A DNA stretch of 64,000 bases from Metabacillus halosaccharovorans (GCF_002019635.1 NZ_KV917371.1:744001-808000); one strand, 5' to 3'; counted from the first letter of the stretch, positions 47,448 to 56,560 are shown. Made by a program: numbers and translations. The notes: generated from the sequence alone by a model not told the origin.

Positions 47448-47879
47448 TTAGTTCACCTCGCTAAGAAGTTCGATGATTTCCTCTTTTGATTGTGCTTGGA
47501 CAAGTTTTTCTACATTTTCTTCTTCTGATAACACGATCGCGATTTTTGAAAGGATTTCTAAGTGCTCATCACCTTTTCCGGCAATTCCGATTAAAAATTT
47601 CACGATGTTTCCGCTGCCGAAGTCAACTCCGCCCGGTACTTGGATAACAGATAAGCCTGAGTTCAGCACAGCTGATTTTGCATCTTCTGTTCCGTGTGGA
47701 ATGGCAACAAAGTTCCCCATATATGTAGAAGATAATTCTTCTCTTTGCATCATAGCATCAATATAAGAAGCTTCAACATAGCCTTTGTCGACTAAAATTT
47801 GTCCTGTTGCTTTAATCGCATCTGTTTTGTTATCAAATTGTTGATTTAATAAAATATTTTCTTCATTTAAAATTGACAT
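47448..47879 (-). CDS. mtlF: Mannitol PTS EIIA component
   Basis: A 143-aa EIIA of the mannitol/fructose class that passes phosphate from HPr to MtlA. The phosphorylated histidine is H62 in FVAIPHGTEDAK. The surrounding GIAGKGDEHLEIL region is typical. It lies between mtlR and mtlD with gaps of 1-3 nt. Confidence 0.97.
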   Translation of the reverse strand: MSILNEENILLNQQFDNKTDAIKATGQILVDKGYVEASYIDAMMQREELSSTYMGNFVAIPHGTEDAKSAVLNSGLSVIQVPGGVDFGSGNIVKFLIGIAGKGDEHLEILSKIAIVLSEEENVEKLVQAQSKEEIIELLSEVN

Positions 47880-47882
47880 GTG

Positions 47883-49988
47883 TTAAACACTCCTTAGTTG
47901 TTGTAAATAGTTGGTGAAATATTTTTGGCTAATATAATGAGTTAATCCACTCTTTGTCGCTTTTTCAAACATATGGATACTTTCTTGGGACTCAATAATA
48001 CTTGCACTAATAAAGCTCATGATTTCCAGCTCTTCTGCCTCAGCATCTTCAGGTGCAATGAGCAAAAGTATTCTCGATACTTCATTTAATTCATTGTCCA
48101 TTGCCCTTAGCTTCATCGGTGTTCGAAGATCAATCATGTGGAAGCTTGGTCTCACAACAGCCTCATTTCTCGCATGAAACAGAGCCAGCTTTGTTTCCGG
48201 AATGGCAAGCCCTCCAATATGCTCCCGTTCCAACAGTGCCTCTACAATTCTTTGATCATTTTCTACAAGTCCTATTTGCTTCAGCTGCTTACTGACAGGA
48301 AGTAGAATACTTTCAACATGATTTGTGTTATTCAGTTGAAAAACTTCCAGTTCCTTCAAAAGTCTGATCAACTGCTGTGACTGGCTTGTAAATCGTTCAT
48401 ACTCTTCGAAGCTAATCGTAATGTCTACCCGTTCATCAGATTCTTCAAACGACGTACTTCGTTCGATTTCAAGACCCTTTTCTTCAATATAGTCTTTGAT
48501 TTTTTCCAGCTCTTGAGTCGTTAAAATTGGACTTACGAGCAGGTAATCTGTTGAAATGTCCTCAATTGGTATCGTTGAAAGAATGAGATCATATTTGGTC
48601 ACATCTATTTCCTTTAGTTCAAATGCTGAAATATTACGCAGCTCTGCAATATGTGGAAACTGATTGTTAATTTGCGTTGCCAGCATTTTTGACGTGCCAA
48701 TACCACTTGAACAAATAATAAGGGCTTTTAATTTCCGGATCGATTTCCTTTTATTTAAGGCTGCTCCAAAGTGTAATACTAAATATCCTATCTCTTCCTC
48801 AGGAACTGCATCAAATGGAAGAGCAGCTTTTACAGCTTGTTGAACAACTCCGAAAAGCTCATGATGATCGCGTTTTATTTCTTTTAATAACGGATTCGTG
48901 ATTTTCATTCCCTGCTTCAAGCGATACACTGCTGGCTGAAGATGGGCAAGCAAGCCATGAAATAAAGATGTATCATGCTTCAATTCTTTGTTTGTCAGCA
49001 GTTCTACTTGTTCAATTAACCTTTGTACAAGATAGGCAATCTCGACATTTTCATCCTGAATATCGACTTTTCCTTCGAACCGCAGCTTTGCTCCCCGCAA
49101 ATGCATCGTAATATAGCCTTTTTCATCCTCAGGAATCTTGATTTGAAAGGTTTCCTCAAGTTTTTCGGCTATATCGTCTGCAAAGGTAAATTCCCTTGAG
49201 ACTTTTAATTGTTTTAGATAGTCACCTTTTATTGTGATGTTTTCGCCACGTTGTATACGCTCAATTGCAAGTGCAAGGTGAACAACCAGCCCAACATATG
49301 AGCTGTCTGCCAATGGATATGGCAGGCGTGAATTAATTTTGTTAATTAAATCCTCAATAATAATGAGCTTTTCCTTTTGGACAAGTCCCAGTAAACGTTC
49401 GGATATGGAATCAATCTTATTTGTTGATTTTCGTTCTATATTTTCCCGTACCATTCGTAAAAAGTCCGGCACATCAAACCTGTCTGAAATTAAGCTTTTA
49501 ATAGCCTTTCGCTTTGCTTCTTCCGATCCTGTCAGTTCAATTCCATACCCTCTTCTTCTAATAAGAGTAAGGCCGTATTCTTCAACAAATGGCTCCATTT
49601 TATCTAAATCATGGCTAATCGTAGCTGTTGTCACACCAAGTTCATTCGCCAAGCTTTGAAGCTTAATTGGATCATGATGATCAAGCAGTGTACAAAGGGC
49701 AACAATCATCCGCTCATCTGGCGTGTATTCTTTATAATCCTGCTTTTGAATCGCAATCCTTAGTTCTGTGAGACTTGTTTCACCTCCCACCATTTTGATT
49801 CCGATCCCCGCCCGCTTCACGAGCTGAAGATTGAATTTTTGCAGGACAGATTCAATATTTTTCAAATCACGATGAATTGTCCTCTCACTAACATCGATTT
49901 GTTCAGCAAGCTCCTTAATCGTCACTTCCTGATCTGCGTCTTCCATCAGTAATTGCACGATCAGACGCTCTCTTGCGGAAACAATCAT
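47883..49988 (-). CDS. mtlR: Mannitol operon activator MtlR
   Basis: A PRD-type activator of about 701 aa. Two N-terminal helix-turn-helix regions (about 5-60 and 85-150) are followed by two PTS regulation domains (about 185-400) with conserved His residues (LVVHLALAIER, ITMHLRGAKLR, GYLVLHFGAAL). An EIIB-like domain (about 405-490, ALIICSSGIGTSKMLA with the regulatory Cys) and an EIIA-like domain (about 540-695, LFHARNEAV with its His) complete the protein. ATG 49988 follows AGAGAG. mtlA-mtlR-mtlF-mtlD is the Geobacillus-type order; B. subtilis keeps mtlR elsewhere. Confidence 0.95.
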   Translation of the reverse strand: MIVSARERLIVQLLMEDADQEVTIKELAEQIDVSERTIHRDLKNIESVLQKFNLQLVKRAGIGIKMVGGETSLTELRIAIQKQDYKEYTPDERMIVALCTLLDHHDPIKLQSLANELGVTTATISHDLDKMEPFVEEYGLTLIRRRGYGIELTGSEEAKRKAIKSLISDRFDVPDFLRMVRENIERKSTNKIDSISERLLGLVQKEKLIIIEDLINKINSRLPYPLADSSYVGLVVHLALAIERIQRGENITIKGDYLKQLKVSREFTFADDIAEKLEETFQIKIPEDEKGYITMHLRGAKLRFEGKVDIQDENVEIAYLVQRLIEQVELLTNKELKHDTSLFHGLLAHLQPAVYRLKQGMKITNPLLKEIKRDHHELFGVVQQAVKAALPFDAVPEEEIGYLVLHFGAALNKRKSIRKLKALIICSSGIGTSKMLATQINNQFPHIAELRNISAFELKEIDVTKYDLILSTIPIEDISTDYLLVSPILTTQELEKIKDYIEEKGLEIERSTSFEESDERVDITISFEEYERFTSQSQQLIRLLKELEVFQLNNTNHVESILLPVSKQLKQIGLVENDQRIVEALLEREHIGGLAIPETKLALFHARNEAVVRPSFHMIDLRTPMKLRAMDNELNEVSRILLLIAPEDAEAEELEIMSFISASIIESQESIHMFEKATKSGLTHYISQKYFTNYLQQLRSV

Positions 49989-50029
49989 GGAAATCAACTC
50001 TCTTTTATATGAGTTATTGACATAGTTTA

Positions 50030-50059
50030 ATTATACACCCGCATATATACAGGTTTCAA
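50030..50059 (-). promoter_or_regulatory. Sigma-A promoter of mtlR-mtlF-mtlD
   Basis: The minus strand has TTGAAA (50054-50059), an 18-nt spacer ending in TG, and TATAAT (50030-50035), 41 nt before the mtlR start. It lets mtlR be expressed independently of mtlA. Confidence 0.75.
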
Positions 50060-50149
50060 AAGATAGAAAGAGCAGTTTTTTCAATTATGTTGCTGACATT
50101 ATTTAATTAGAATGTCCTCTGGGCTTCAAAATAACCAGGGTGAAGCGGG

Positions 50150-50245
50150 TTATTTTCGATTTTTCGGATTTATTTTTGATTTTGAGATTTTATTTGCTAT
50201 TCTGGAAATTTATTTTCGATTTTTAAGATTTATTTGCTATTTGTC
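50150..50245. repeat. Array of five 20-bp T-rich units
   Basis: TATTTTCGAT, TATTTTTGAT, TATTTGCTAT, TATTTTCGAT and TATTTGCTAT start at 50151, 50171, 50191, 50211 and 50231, exactly 20 bp apart. Each is followed by a T-rich half ending in GGATT- or AGATT-like sequence. The array lies between the mtlA terminator and the mtlR promoter. Confidence 0.85.
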
Positions 50246-50305
50246 AAAATTCGACACATTTCAGCACACATTCAACAACACGAGCCTCGCTTCTTTCCCA
50301 AACAC

Positions 50306-50345
50306 AAAAATGGTGCCACTACCGAGGTAGCCGCACCATTTTTTC
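50306..50345 (-). terminator. Terminator between mtlA and mtlR
   Basis: AAAAATGGTGC and GCACCATTTTT pair over 10-11 bp, with an internal ACC/GGT stem nearby. On the minus strand it is followed by TTTTTGTG. It starts just after the mtlA stop. Confidence 0.85.
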
Positions 50346-50351
50346 ACAATC

Positions 50352-51800
50352 CTATTTTAGTTTACCCACAATCTCATCATATTTCGGGCTATTTAAGAAA
50401 TTATCAACAGATACGTGGTACGCAGTTGGTAATTTAGCTTTTGCACGATCTGTTAAATCTTTGTGTGTAATAACGATATCAGCGTCAGAAGGAATGTTGT
50501 TGATTGATGTATTTGTCACATCTACTCCTTCAACTTCTGCTTTTTTCACTTTGTTACGTAAAATGGATGCACCCATTGCACTTGACCCCATACCGGCGTC
50601 ACACGCGAAGATGACTTTTTTCACGTTACCGAAATCAAATTCTTCTGAAGTTGTTGCTTCCACTTCAGCTTCTGCTTCCGGTTGTGCAGTAAGATTGCTG
50701 CTTACAGAGCTTTTCTTCCCTTTCATTGCTTCCATTTTCGCTGTAGCTTCTGTTAAATCTTCTTCTTTTTGCTTGCTTGTTTTTAAAATAAGTGATGCAA
50801 CTAAGAATGATACAGCTGCAGCTACAATTACACCTAGAATTACTCCTACGTAGCCGCCTCTTGGCGTCATTGCGAGTAAGGCAATGATACTACCAGGTGA
50901 CGGACTTGCTACTAATCCTGCATTGAAGATTGAGAATGTGAACACACCACTGATTCCACCTGCGATTGCTGCAAGAAGTAACATAGGTTTCATTAAAATG
51001 TACGGGAAGTAGATCTCATGAATACCACCCAGGAAGTGAATAATCACTGCACCAGGAGCAGTTTGTCTCGCCGAACCTCTGCCAAAGAACATATAAGCTA
51101 AAAGAATACCTAAACCAGGACCAGGGTTTGACTCAAGTAAGAATAAAATTGATTTTCCCGCACTTGAAGCTTGCTCAATACCAATCGGGCTTAAAATACC
51201 GTGATTGATTGCATTGTTTAAGAACAGAACCTTTGCCGGCTCGATGAAAATACTTGCTAATGGCAGTAAACCTGCATCAAAAATAGCTTGAACTGCACCT
51301 GCTAATACTTTGTTTAATCCTTCAACAACTGGACCAATTCCAACTAAGGCAGCTAATGTTAATAGTGCTCCTAAAATACCAGCTGAGAAGTTGTTTACCA
51401 GCATTTCAAAACCGGAACGAACTTTATCTTTTAATAAACCATCAAGCTTTTTGATTAAGTATCCACCAAGTGGACCCATAATCATCGCTCCGAGGAACAT
51501 CGGGATTTCCGCTCCTACGATAACCCCCATTGTTGCGGTTGCACCAACGACACCACCGCGGACATCGTATACCATCTTACCACCTGTGTAACCGATTAAT
51601 AGTGGAAGCAGGTATTTGATCATTGGATCAACCAATGATGCTAATGTTTCATTTGGTGCCCAGCCTGTTGGGATAAATAGTGCTGTAATAATCCCCCATG
51701 CAATAAAAGCACCGATGTTTGGCATGATCATTCCACTTAAATGGCTACCAAATCTTTGTATTTTAACGCGAAAATCACCTTGCTTTTGATTCGCTTCCAT
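50352..51800 (-). CDS. mtlA: Mannitol PTS permease, EIICB
   Basis: A 482-aa transporter that imports and phosphorylates mannitol. The EIIC domain (about 10-340) has about eight membrane segments and the NNAINHGILSPIG and HFLGGIHEIYFPYIL motifs. A linker rich in Lys, Glu and Ser (about 345-395) leads to the EIIB domain, with the phosphorylated Cys in VIFACDAGMGSSAMGA. It has no fused EIIA; mtlF supplies that. ATG 51800 follows GAGGTGA; the open frame three codons longer overlaps that site. Confidence 0.97.
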   Translation of the reverse strand: MEANQKQGDFRVKIQRFGSHLSGMIMPNIGAFIAWGIITALFIPTGWAPNETLASLVDPMIKYLLPLLIGYTGGKMVYDVRGGVVGATATMGVIVGAEIPMFLGAMIMGPLGGYLIKKLDGLLKDKVRSGFEMLVNNFSAGILGALLTLAALVGIGPVVEGLNKVLAGAVQAIFDAGLLPLASIFIEPAKVLFLNNAINHGILSPIGIEQASSAGKSILFLLESNPGPGLGILLAYMFFGRGSARQTAPGAVIIHFLGGIHEIYFPYILMKPMLLLAAIAGGISGVFTFSIFNAGLVASPSPGSIIALLAMTPRGGYVGVILGVIVAAAVSFLVASLILKTSKQKEEDLTEATAKMEAMKGKKSSVSSNLTAQPEAEAEVEATTSEEFDFGNVKKVIFACDAGMGSSAMGASILRNKVKKAEVEGVDVTNTSINNIPSDADIVITHKDLTDRAKAKLPTAYHVSVDNFLNSPKYDEIVGKLK

Positions 51801-51834
51801 GTAAGTCACCTCTTTGTTATTTCTTGTCTTTATA

Positions 51835-51937
51835 ATAAAGCGATTTCAGCGGAGAAACAATTTAAACTAAATTCGATTTTGTCTGACACAATGTTGACAA
51901 GATTAATTTTGGAAAGAAGTGTTAGGATTTTGTCAAC
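51835..51937 (-). promoter_or_regulatory. Probable mtlA control region (MtlR-type dyads, cre-like site)
   Basis: GTTGACAA (51893-51900) and TTGTCAAC (51930-51937) are perfect inverted arms 29 bp apart. CTGACACA at 51883-51890 resembles half of the published MtlR site. TGAAATCGCTTTAT on the minus strand (51835-51848) matches the cre consensus at 12 of 14 positions. An unambiguous sigma-A promoter was not found. Confidence 0.45.
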
Positions 51938-52025
51938 GGCTAATATTGTCGAAAAGTCTTTAATTTTATATTAAATATGAACGTTTTATACTCAAACCTT
52001 GTTGCTCTGTAATTAGTGATGTGAT

Positions 52026-52155
52026 GGTTGATTTCCGCTACAGGTTGCTCGCTTTCCGTGGGGCGTGCGGTGAGCTTCCTCGGCTCAAGCTCCTGTGGGA
52101 TCTCACCTACCACGCTGGTCCCACAGGAGTCTCGCACCTTTCGCTCCAATCAACC
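52026..52155. repeat. Intact ~130-bp intergenic palindromic repeat (copy B)
   Basis: A 130-bp copy with termini GGTTGAT and ATCAACC and a perfect internal 11-bp stem, CTCCTGTGGGA with TCCCACAGGAG. It is the best-preserved copy and serves as reference for the split copy at 9103/10915. Confidence 0.9.
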
Positions 52156-52190
52156 TAAACTTATATGTTAAATAGTAAATAATAAAAACA

Positions 52191-52224
52191 AAAAAGGTGA
52201 ATCCATTAATGAATTCACCTTTTT
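52191..52224 (-). terminator. Terminator of the FecCD-type ABC operon
   Basis: AAAAGGTGAAT and ATTCACCTTTT form an 11-bp stem with an 8-9 nt loop and A/T runs on both sides. It is about 20 nt after the binding-protein stop. Confidence 0.85.
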
Positions 52225-52246
52225 AGCTTCTCTAGTAAACCAAACT

Positions 52247-53227
52247 TTATTCAAATTTCTCAGGATAAAATCCTTTGGCCAGTGTTTCAACGGCATATGC
52301 CATTCGGTCTCCTGGCAGGACGCTTTCTAATGTGATAGAGACAAATCGTTCATTTTTTACACTGTCCAGTTGTGAGAGGGCAGGGTCGTTTTTAATGTCT
52401 TCTATTTTTTGCTCTAGTGATGGAGCGTCATAATCATGGACTACAATGACATCCGGCTGTCTTGCTAAAACTTCTTCATAGCTTACGGTTGTCCATTGTT
52501 TATCTGTGATATCGTCAAAGACGTTCTTTCCGCCGGCAAGTTCGATTAATAGTGTTTCGAAGTTTGTTCCACCTGCTGTGAACACCCCGTCTCCTCCGCT
52601 ATCGTATACGAGCACATTTACTGGTTCCTGATTTGAAAACTTTTCTTGAACTGCTGCAATTCTAGATTTTTGATCAGTAACAAAATCTGTTGCAACATCT
52701 TCTATTTCAAAGATTTTGCCGATATCATCGATTTCCTGATAGATCTCTTCTAATGTGGTCGCACTGTTCATGTACGTCTTAATGCCAAAGCTTTCGAGCT
52801 CCTCCACATCTAAGCCTTCTTCACCAAATTCCCAATCAATTCCATAGATAAAATCCGCTCCGCTTGTTGTAACTGCTTCTCTGGTAGCTGAACCGTATGT
52901 TAGTTCCGGTATTTTCTTGTATTCGGACTCATATTCAGGAAGCGGGCCCCGGCTATGATTGTCCAGACTATTACCGATGACATAATCTGTCAAGCCTAAT
53001 GCAACGAAAAGCTCTGTACTATTCGGGCCCAGAGTTAATACGTTTTGCGGTTTTTCTGTAATTTCTACATCTCTGCCGTAATTATCAAATGTTAGTGATT
53101 CATAGTTGGCTGTATTTTCTTCTGATTCTTTTTTCATTGGTTCACTTGAAGTAGACTGACATCCAACTAGTAAACCTGTCATCACTAAAGCTAACGCTGT
53201 AAATCCTAAACAGTGTTTTTTGCTCAC
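52247..53227 (-). CDS. ABC importer substrate-binding lipoprotein (siderophore/cobalamin type)
   Basis: A 326-aa lipoprotein with lipobox LLVGCQ (lipidated Cys at about 23) and a TroA/BtuF-like helical-backbone binding domain: VLTLGPNSTELFVALGL, GSATREAV, VYDSGGDGVFTAGG and ARQPDVIVVHD. It is the third gene of the importer set, 2 nt after the ATPase gene. Such proteins bind ferric siderophores, heme or cobalamin; the ligand is not decidable. No Fur box or cobalamin riboswitch was recognised upstream of the operon. Confidence 0.93.
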   Translation of the reverse strand: MSKKHCLGFTALALVMTGLLVGCQSTSSEPMKKESEENTANYESLTFDNYGRDVEITEKPQNVLTLGPNSTELFVALGLTDYVIGNSLDNHSRGPLPEYESEYKKIPELTYGSATREAVTTSGADFIYGIDWEFGEEGLDVEELESFGIKTYMNSATTLEEIYQEIDDIGKIFEIEDVATDFVTDQKSRIAAVQEKFSNQEPVNVLVYDSGGDGVFTAGGTNFETLLIELAGGKNVFDDITDKQWTTVSYEEVLARQPDVIVVHDYDAPSLEQKIEDIKNDPALSQLDSVKNERFVSITLESVLPGDRMAYAVETLAKGFYPEKFE

Positions 53228-53229
53228 AT

Positions 53230-54015
53230 TCAGATCTCCCTTTTATCTAAACTTTTCGGTAAATATGTAATCGATACCTTATTTGTTTTCGGGTGAACCA
53301 TTACATCAACTTGAATACCGTACACCTCGAAAATAACTTCAGGTGTGATGATTTCCTCCGGTGTCCCGGTTTTGTATAAACGCCCTTCTTTTAACACATA
53401 TATTCGATCACAATATAGTGCGGCAATATTCAAATCGTGGATGGCAGCCAAAACGGTTACACCTAACCCCTTAACCAAATCAAACATCTGCAATTGATAG
53501 TAAATATCTAAATGATTTGTTGGTTCATCTAACAGTAAAAAGTTTGTTTGCTGTGCCAATACCCGTGCAATGAGCACTCTTTGCTTTTCTCCACCTGAGA
53601 GCTGGATATAATTTCTCTGAGCTAAATCTTCAATACCCGTTTGTTTTAAGGCATTTGTGACAATCTCTTTATCTACTTGTGTATCTCCTTCAAACAGCTT
53701 TTTATATGGGTTACGTCCCATTGCAACGATTTCTTCAACTTTAAAATCAAACGGAATGGAGTTCTCTTGACCAACAACTCCGATGTTTCTGGCAATCTTT
53801 TTTACTTTCATTGAAAGTAAATGTTCATTATCTAATAAAATGTCACCAGCATCAGGCTCTAGAGCACGATAGACCGTTTTTAGGATCGTTGATTTCCCGC
53901 TTCCATTTGGCCCTAACAACCCGACAAACTCACCCTTATTCACATGGAGACGAATGTCTTCAATGATTTTTTGCTCATCATAGGAAAAGCTTACATTCTC
54001 TACTTGTAATTTCAC
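53230..54015 (-). CDS. ABC importer ATP-binding protein (FecE/BtuD type)
   Basis: A 261-aa ATPase of type II ABC importers. Walker A is GPNGSGKST (about 35-43), the signature is LSGGEKQRV (about 137-145), Walker B is FLLLDEPTNHLD, and the switch His lies in AAIHDLN. It lies between the permease and binding-protein genes and energises uptake by the FecCD-type permease. Confidence 0.96.
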   Translation of the reverse strand: MKLQVENVSFSYDEQKIIEDIRLHVNKGEFVGLLGPNGSGKSTILKTVYRALEPDAGDILLDNEHLLSMKVKKIARNIGVVGQENSIPFDFKVEEIVAMGRNPYKKLFEGDTQVDKEIVTNALKQTGIEDLAQRNYIQLSGGEKQRVLIARVLAQQTNFLLLDEPTNHLDIYYQLQMFDLVKGLGVTVLAAIHDLNIAALYCDRIYVLKEGRLYKTGTPEEIITPEVIFEVYGIQVDVMVHPKTNKVSITYLPKSLDKREI

Positions 54016-54027
54016 ATTTCCACCTCT

Positions 54028-55119
54028 TTACGCCCGAGAATTTCTTTTTAGTAACCAAATAAAAAATGGTCCACCGATGATTGCGGTTAAAAGGCCAATT
54101 GGCAATTCCTCAGGTGCGATGACGATTCTGGCTACAACATCTGTCCAAATGACGAAAATCCCTCCCAATAGTGCACTTACAGGGAGAACCTTTTTATGAT
54201 CTGATCCAATTAATAACCTCGTAATATGCGGAACCATTAATCCGATAAACCCAATCGAACCGCTGACTGCAATCGTCGTACCTGCTAAAAGGGAGGCAAC
54301 TAACACAAGTATTTTTTGCACCCGCTTCACATCAGTCCCTAATGTACCTGCAGCTTCTTCTCCTAAAAGCAGAGCATTTAGGGCACGGTATTGAATTAGA
54401 AGGATGCTCATACAAAAAAGAATGACCACAAGTGGGAGTGTTAAATAGCCCCACTTCGCTCCTGCTAAACTACCGGACATCCAAAAGGCCGCATTATGAA
54501 GGCCTAACGCATTCGGGGCACTTAAGGTGATCACATTTGTGACTGCATCCATAATCATAGCGACCGCAACACCTGATAATAATAACTGTGTGACATTAAT
54601 TCTGCCTCTAACCCGGGAAATCGTATATACGATCATAATGGTTGCTGCTGCTCCAATAAACGCACTGATTGACAGAGCATACGTTCCAAAGAATGAAAAG
54701 ACCCCGAACAGCATGCCTAATGTTGCTGTCGCAGATGCTCCTGAAGAAACACCAAGTATAAATGGATCTGCCAAGTGATTTCGTACCAAAGCCTGCATGG
54801 CCACACCTGTTACCGCTAATGAAGCACCAACAAGCATGCCCAGTAAAACCCGTGGCAAGCGCAAATTCCACACAATATTTTCATCAAGCCTTGTCCAGTT
54901 AGGATAAATAAAATCTGTTACAAAAGGCAGTTTGCTCATTATTATTTTTGCTACGGTACCAGGATGAACAGAAACCGGACCGATCCCAATGGCAAGAATG
55001 ATTGAGATCATACTTCCTATGAAAAGAAGTAATAAAACAAGCTTCATATTTGGTTCCTTACTAATGGATGATTTATTATCCTTCATACTTTTCTTTAACC
55101 CTTTCACACTACTTACCAT
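54028..55119 (-). CDS. FecCD-family ABC permease
   Basis: A 363-aa membrane protein with about ten helices; the FecCD domain occupies about residues 45-358. Motifs include RLPRVLLGMLVGASLAVTGVAMQ and the C-terminal GLMVPHITRLLIGSDHKKVLP coupling region. The ATG at 55119 overlaps the end of the HD-GYP gene by 11 nt, so translation may be coupled. A later in-frame ATG (residue 12) is possible. One permease probably forms a homodimer. Confidence 0.93.
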   Translation of the reverse strand: MVSSVKGLKKSMKDNKSSISKEPNMKLVLLLLFIGSMISIILAIGIGPVSVHPGTVAKIIMSKLPFVTDFIYPNWTRLDENIVWNLRLPRVLLGMLVGASLAVTGVAMQALVRNHLADPFILGVSSGASATATLGMLFGVFSFFGTYALSISAFIGAAATIMIVYTISRVRGRINVTQLLLSGVAVAMIMDAVTNVITLSAPNALGLHNAAFWMSGSLAGAKWGYLTLPLVVILFCMSILLIQYRALNALLLGEEAAGTLGTDVKRVQKILVLVASLLAGTTIAVSGSIGFIGLMVPHITRLLIGSDHKKVLPVSALLGGIFVIWTDVVARIVIAPEELPIGLLTAIIGGPFFIWLLKRNSRA

Positions 55120-56107
55120 CTTCTTGATTGTTATTGAGCACCCTTTTTATCACAACAGACGGATTTTCCGCTAAATCCATCTCTTCTCCATTCGTTAAGA
55201 AACGTATGACAGGTCTTTGTAAATGCTGATTGATCCTACTAACAATGGCCTGTTCTCCTGTATATAACTCGACCTTTGTGCCGGGTATATAGGATGGAAC
55301 ACTATTTACAAAGGCCTGGACCACTTTAAAGGAAAACTCTTCATCACTTTTTGTCATAATGTATTCTAATGCTTCATGTGGCGGCATTTTATTATTTGAT
55401 AATAAGTGGTCATAAACATTGGCAATTCCAACGACTTGGGGAAGCTCTAAAACAGCTTGTCCTTTCAATTTCCTTGGGTACCCCTGACCGTTTATCCATT
55501 CATGATGTTGATAGGCAATATGTGCAGACAATAAACTCATTTCCCGATTGTCCTTTATGATGTCAAACCCTTTTAATGGATGCTCTTCTTCCTGATCCGT
55601 AACCGCCTTGCCGATATCGTGCAATAAAGCGCCAAGAGCCAAATCCCTTAATTGCCCTTGCGTGTAGCCTAAATGTTTGGCTATTTGTAAGCTTAAGAGC
55701 GCCACATTTACTGAGTGTGCATACATTACCAAGCCTGTTGATAATGAGGTAGTTGGCACAAGGATAATCGTTTTATGAGCAAATACTTCTTTAATAAGAG
55801 TTGCAACAGCCCTTTGGAGAGCTACTATATGTAATCTTTTTTTATTTGAGGCATCTTCAAACGCCTGCTGAACAACAGCAATTGTATCCATCCATGTCGG
55901 CATATCAAGCATTTCCTCAAGGGTAATACCGGTTGACTCAGCATCCTCGACAACAAGAGTTGATACACCTATTGCTTTGATCCGCTCTAAGTAGTTAGGA
56001 TGAATCGTTCTTCCTGCCGTCAATAACACCCTTCTCATCCGATCATAAATCGGCATCGCCAGCTGCATCGTTATGGGGTTATAGTCCTCGATATCGATAA
56101 ATCTCAT
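55109..56107 (-). CDS. HD-GYP domain protein, probable c-di-GMP phosphodiesterase
   Basis: A 332-aa protein with no membrane segments. An N-terminal region (about 1-120, DUF3391-like) is followed by an HD-GYP domain (about 125-270). Key motifs are intact: ALLHDIGK (HD), EEHPLKG, AYQHHEW and NGQGYPRKLKG (GYP). This points to an active metal-dependent c-di-GMP hydrolase. Its 3' end overlaps the ABC permease start, linking the two genetically; the biological reason is unknown. Confidence 0.92.
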   Translation of the reverse strand: MRFIDIEDYNPITMQLAMPIYDRMRRVLLTAGRTIHPNYLERIKAIGVSTLVVEDAESTGITLEEMLDMPTWMDTIAVVQQAFEDASNKKRLHIVALQRAVATLIKEVFAHKTIILVPTTSLSTGLVMYAHSVNVALLSLQIAKHLGYTQGQLRDLALGALLHDIGKAVTDQEEEHPLKGFDIIKDNREMSLLSAHIAYQHHEWINGQGYPRKLKGQAVLELPQVVGIANVYDHLLSNNKMPPHEALEYIMTKSDEEFSFKVVQAFVNSVPSYIPGTKVELYTGEQAIVSRINQHLQRPVIRFLTNGEEMDLAENPSVVIKRVLNNNQEDGK

Positions 56108-56226
56108 TGTATCTCCCTCATTTTATGTTGTTTCAGGCTAAATCCCCTGTTTATCTTCTTAAACTATACCATGTGGATAATTAATACGGAATGGCAATAA
56201 AACACTCATTACCATTCCACCTGTTT

Positions 56227-56418
56227 TCATTTTTTAGATGTGTAATAAAATAATTGAATCACACTAAACAACACTAGGAGCAGAAAAGAAATAAAGGTTC
56301 CTAACTTACCAAATACCTCTATGGCAGGAAAATTGCTGTGAAATGCTTGAGATGGAAGCATCCAAATACTTAAGGTCATACAAAAAATCACGGTAATTGG
56401 TAATAAATTTTTCAACAA
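56227..56418 (-). CDS. Small two-helix membrane protein (63 aa)
   Basis: A 63-aa protein with hydrophobic segments at about 4-25 and 40-60 separated by a short polar loop. It uses a TTG start with GGAGTG 7 nt upstream, which I judge functional. It is monocistronic. No family was recognised. Confidence 0.6.
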   Translation of the reverse strand: MLKNLLPITVIFCMTLSIWMLPSQAFHSNFPAIEVFGKLGTFISFLLLVLFSVIQLFYYTSKK

Positions 56419-56513
56419 ATTTGATCACTCCAGGAAAGGGAAAGTAGTAGATGTGGAAAGGAATCTTTATAAGGTATGGGGTTTTTTTAGGGATGTGACA
56501 GGTGCAGCGGCCT

Positions 56514-56557
56514 AAAAAAAGACAAAGTCAATGGTACCCATCAACTTTGTCTTTTTT
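56514..56557 (-). terminator. Strong terminator downstream of the merR-yugP-CNNM unit
   Basis: AAAAAAGACAAAGT and ACTTTGTCTTTTTT form a perfect 14-bp stem with an inner ATGG/CCAT pair. It overlaps the end of the transporter gene region and has a long T-run on the minus strand. Confidence 0.9.
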
Positions 56558-56560
56558 AGT

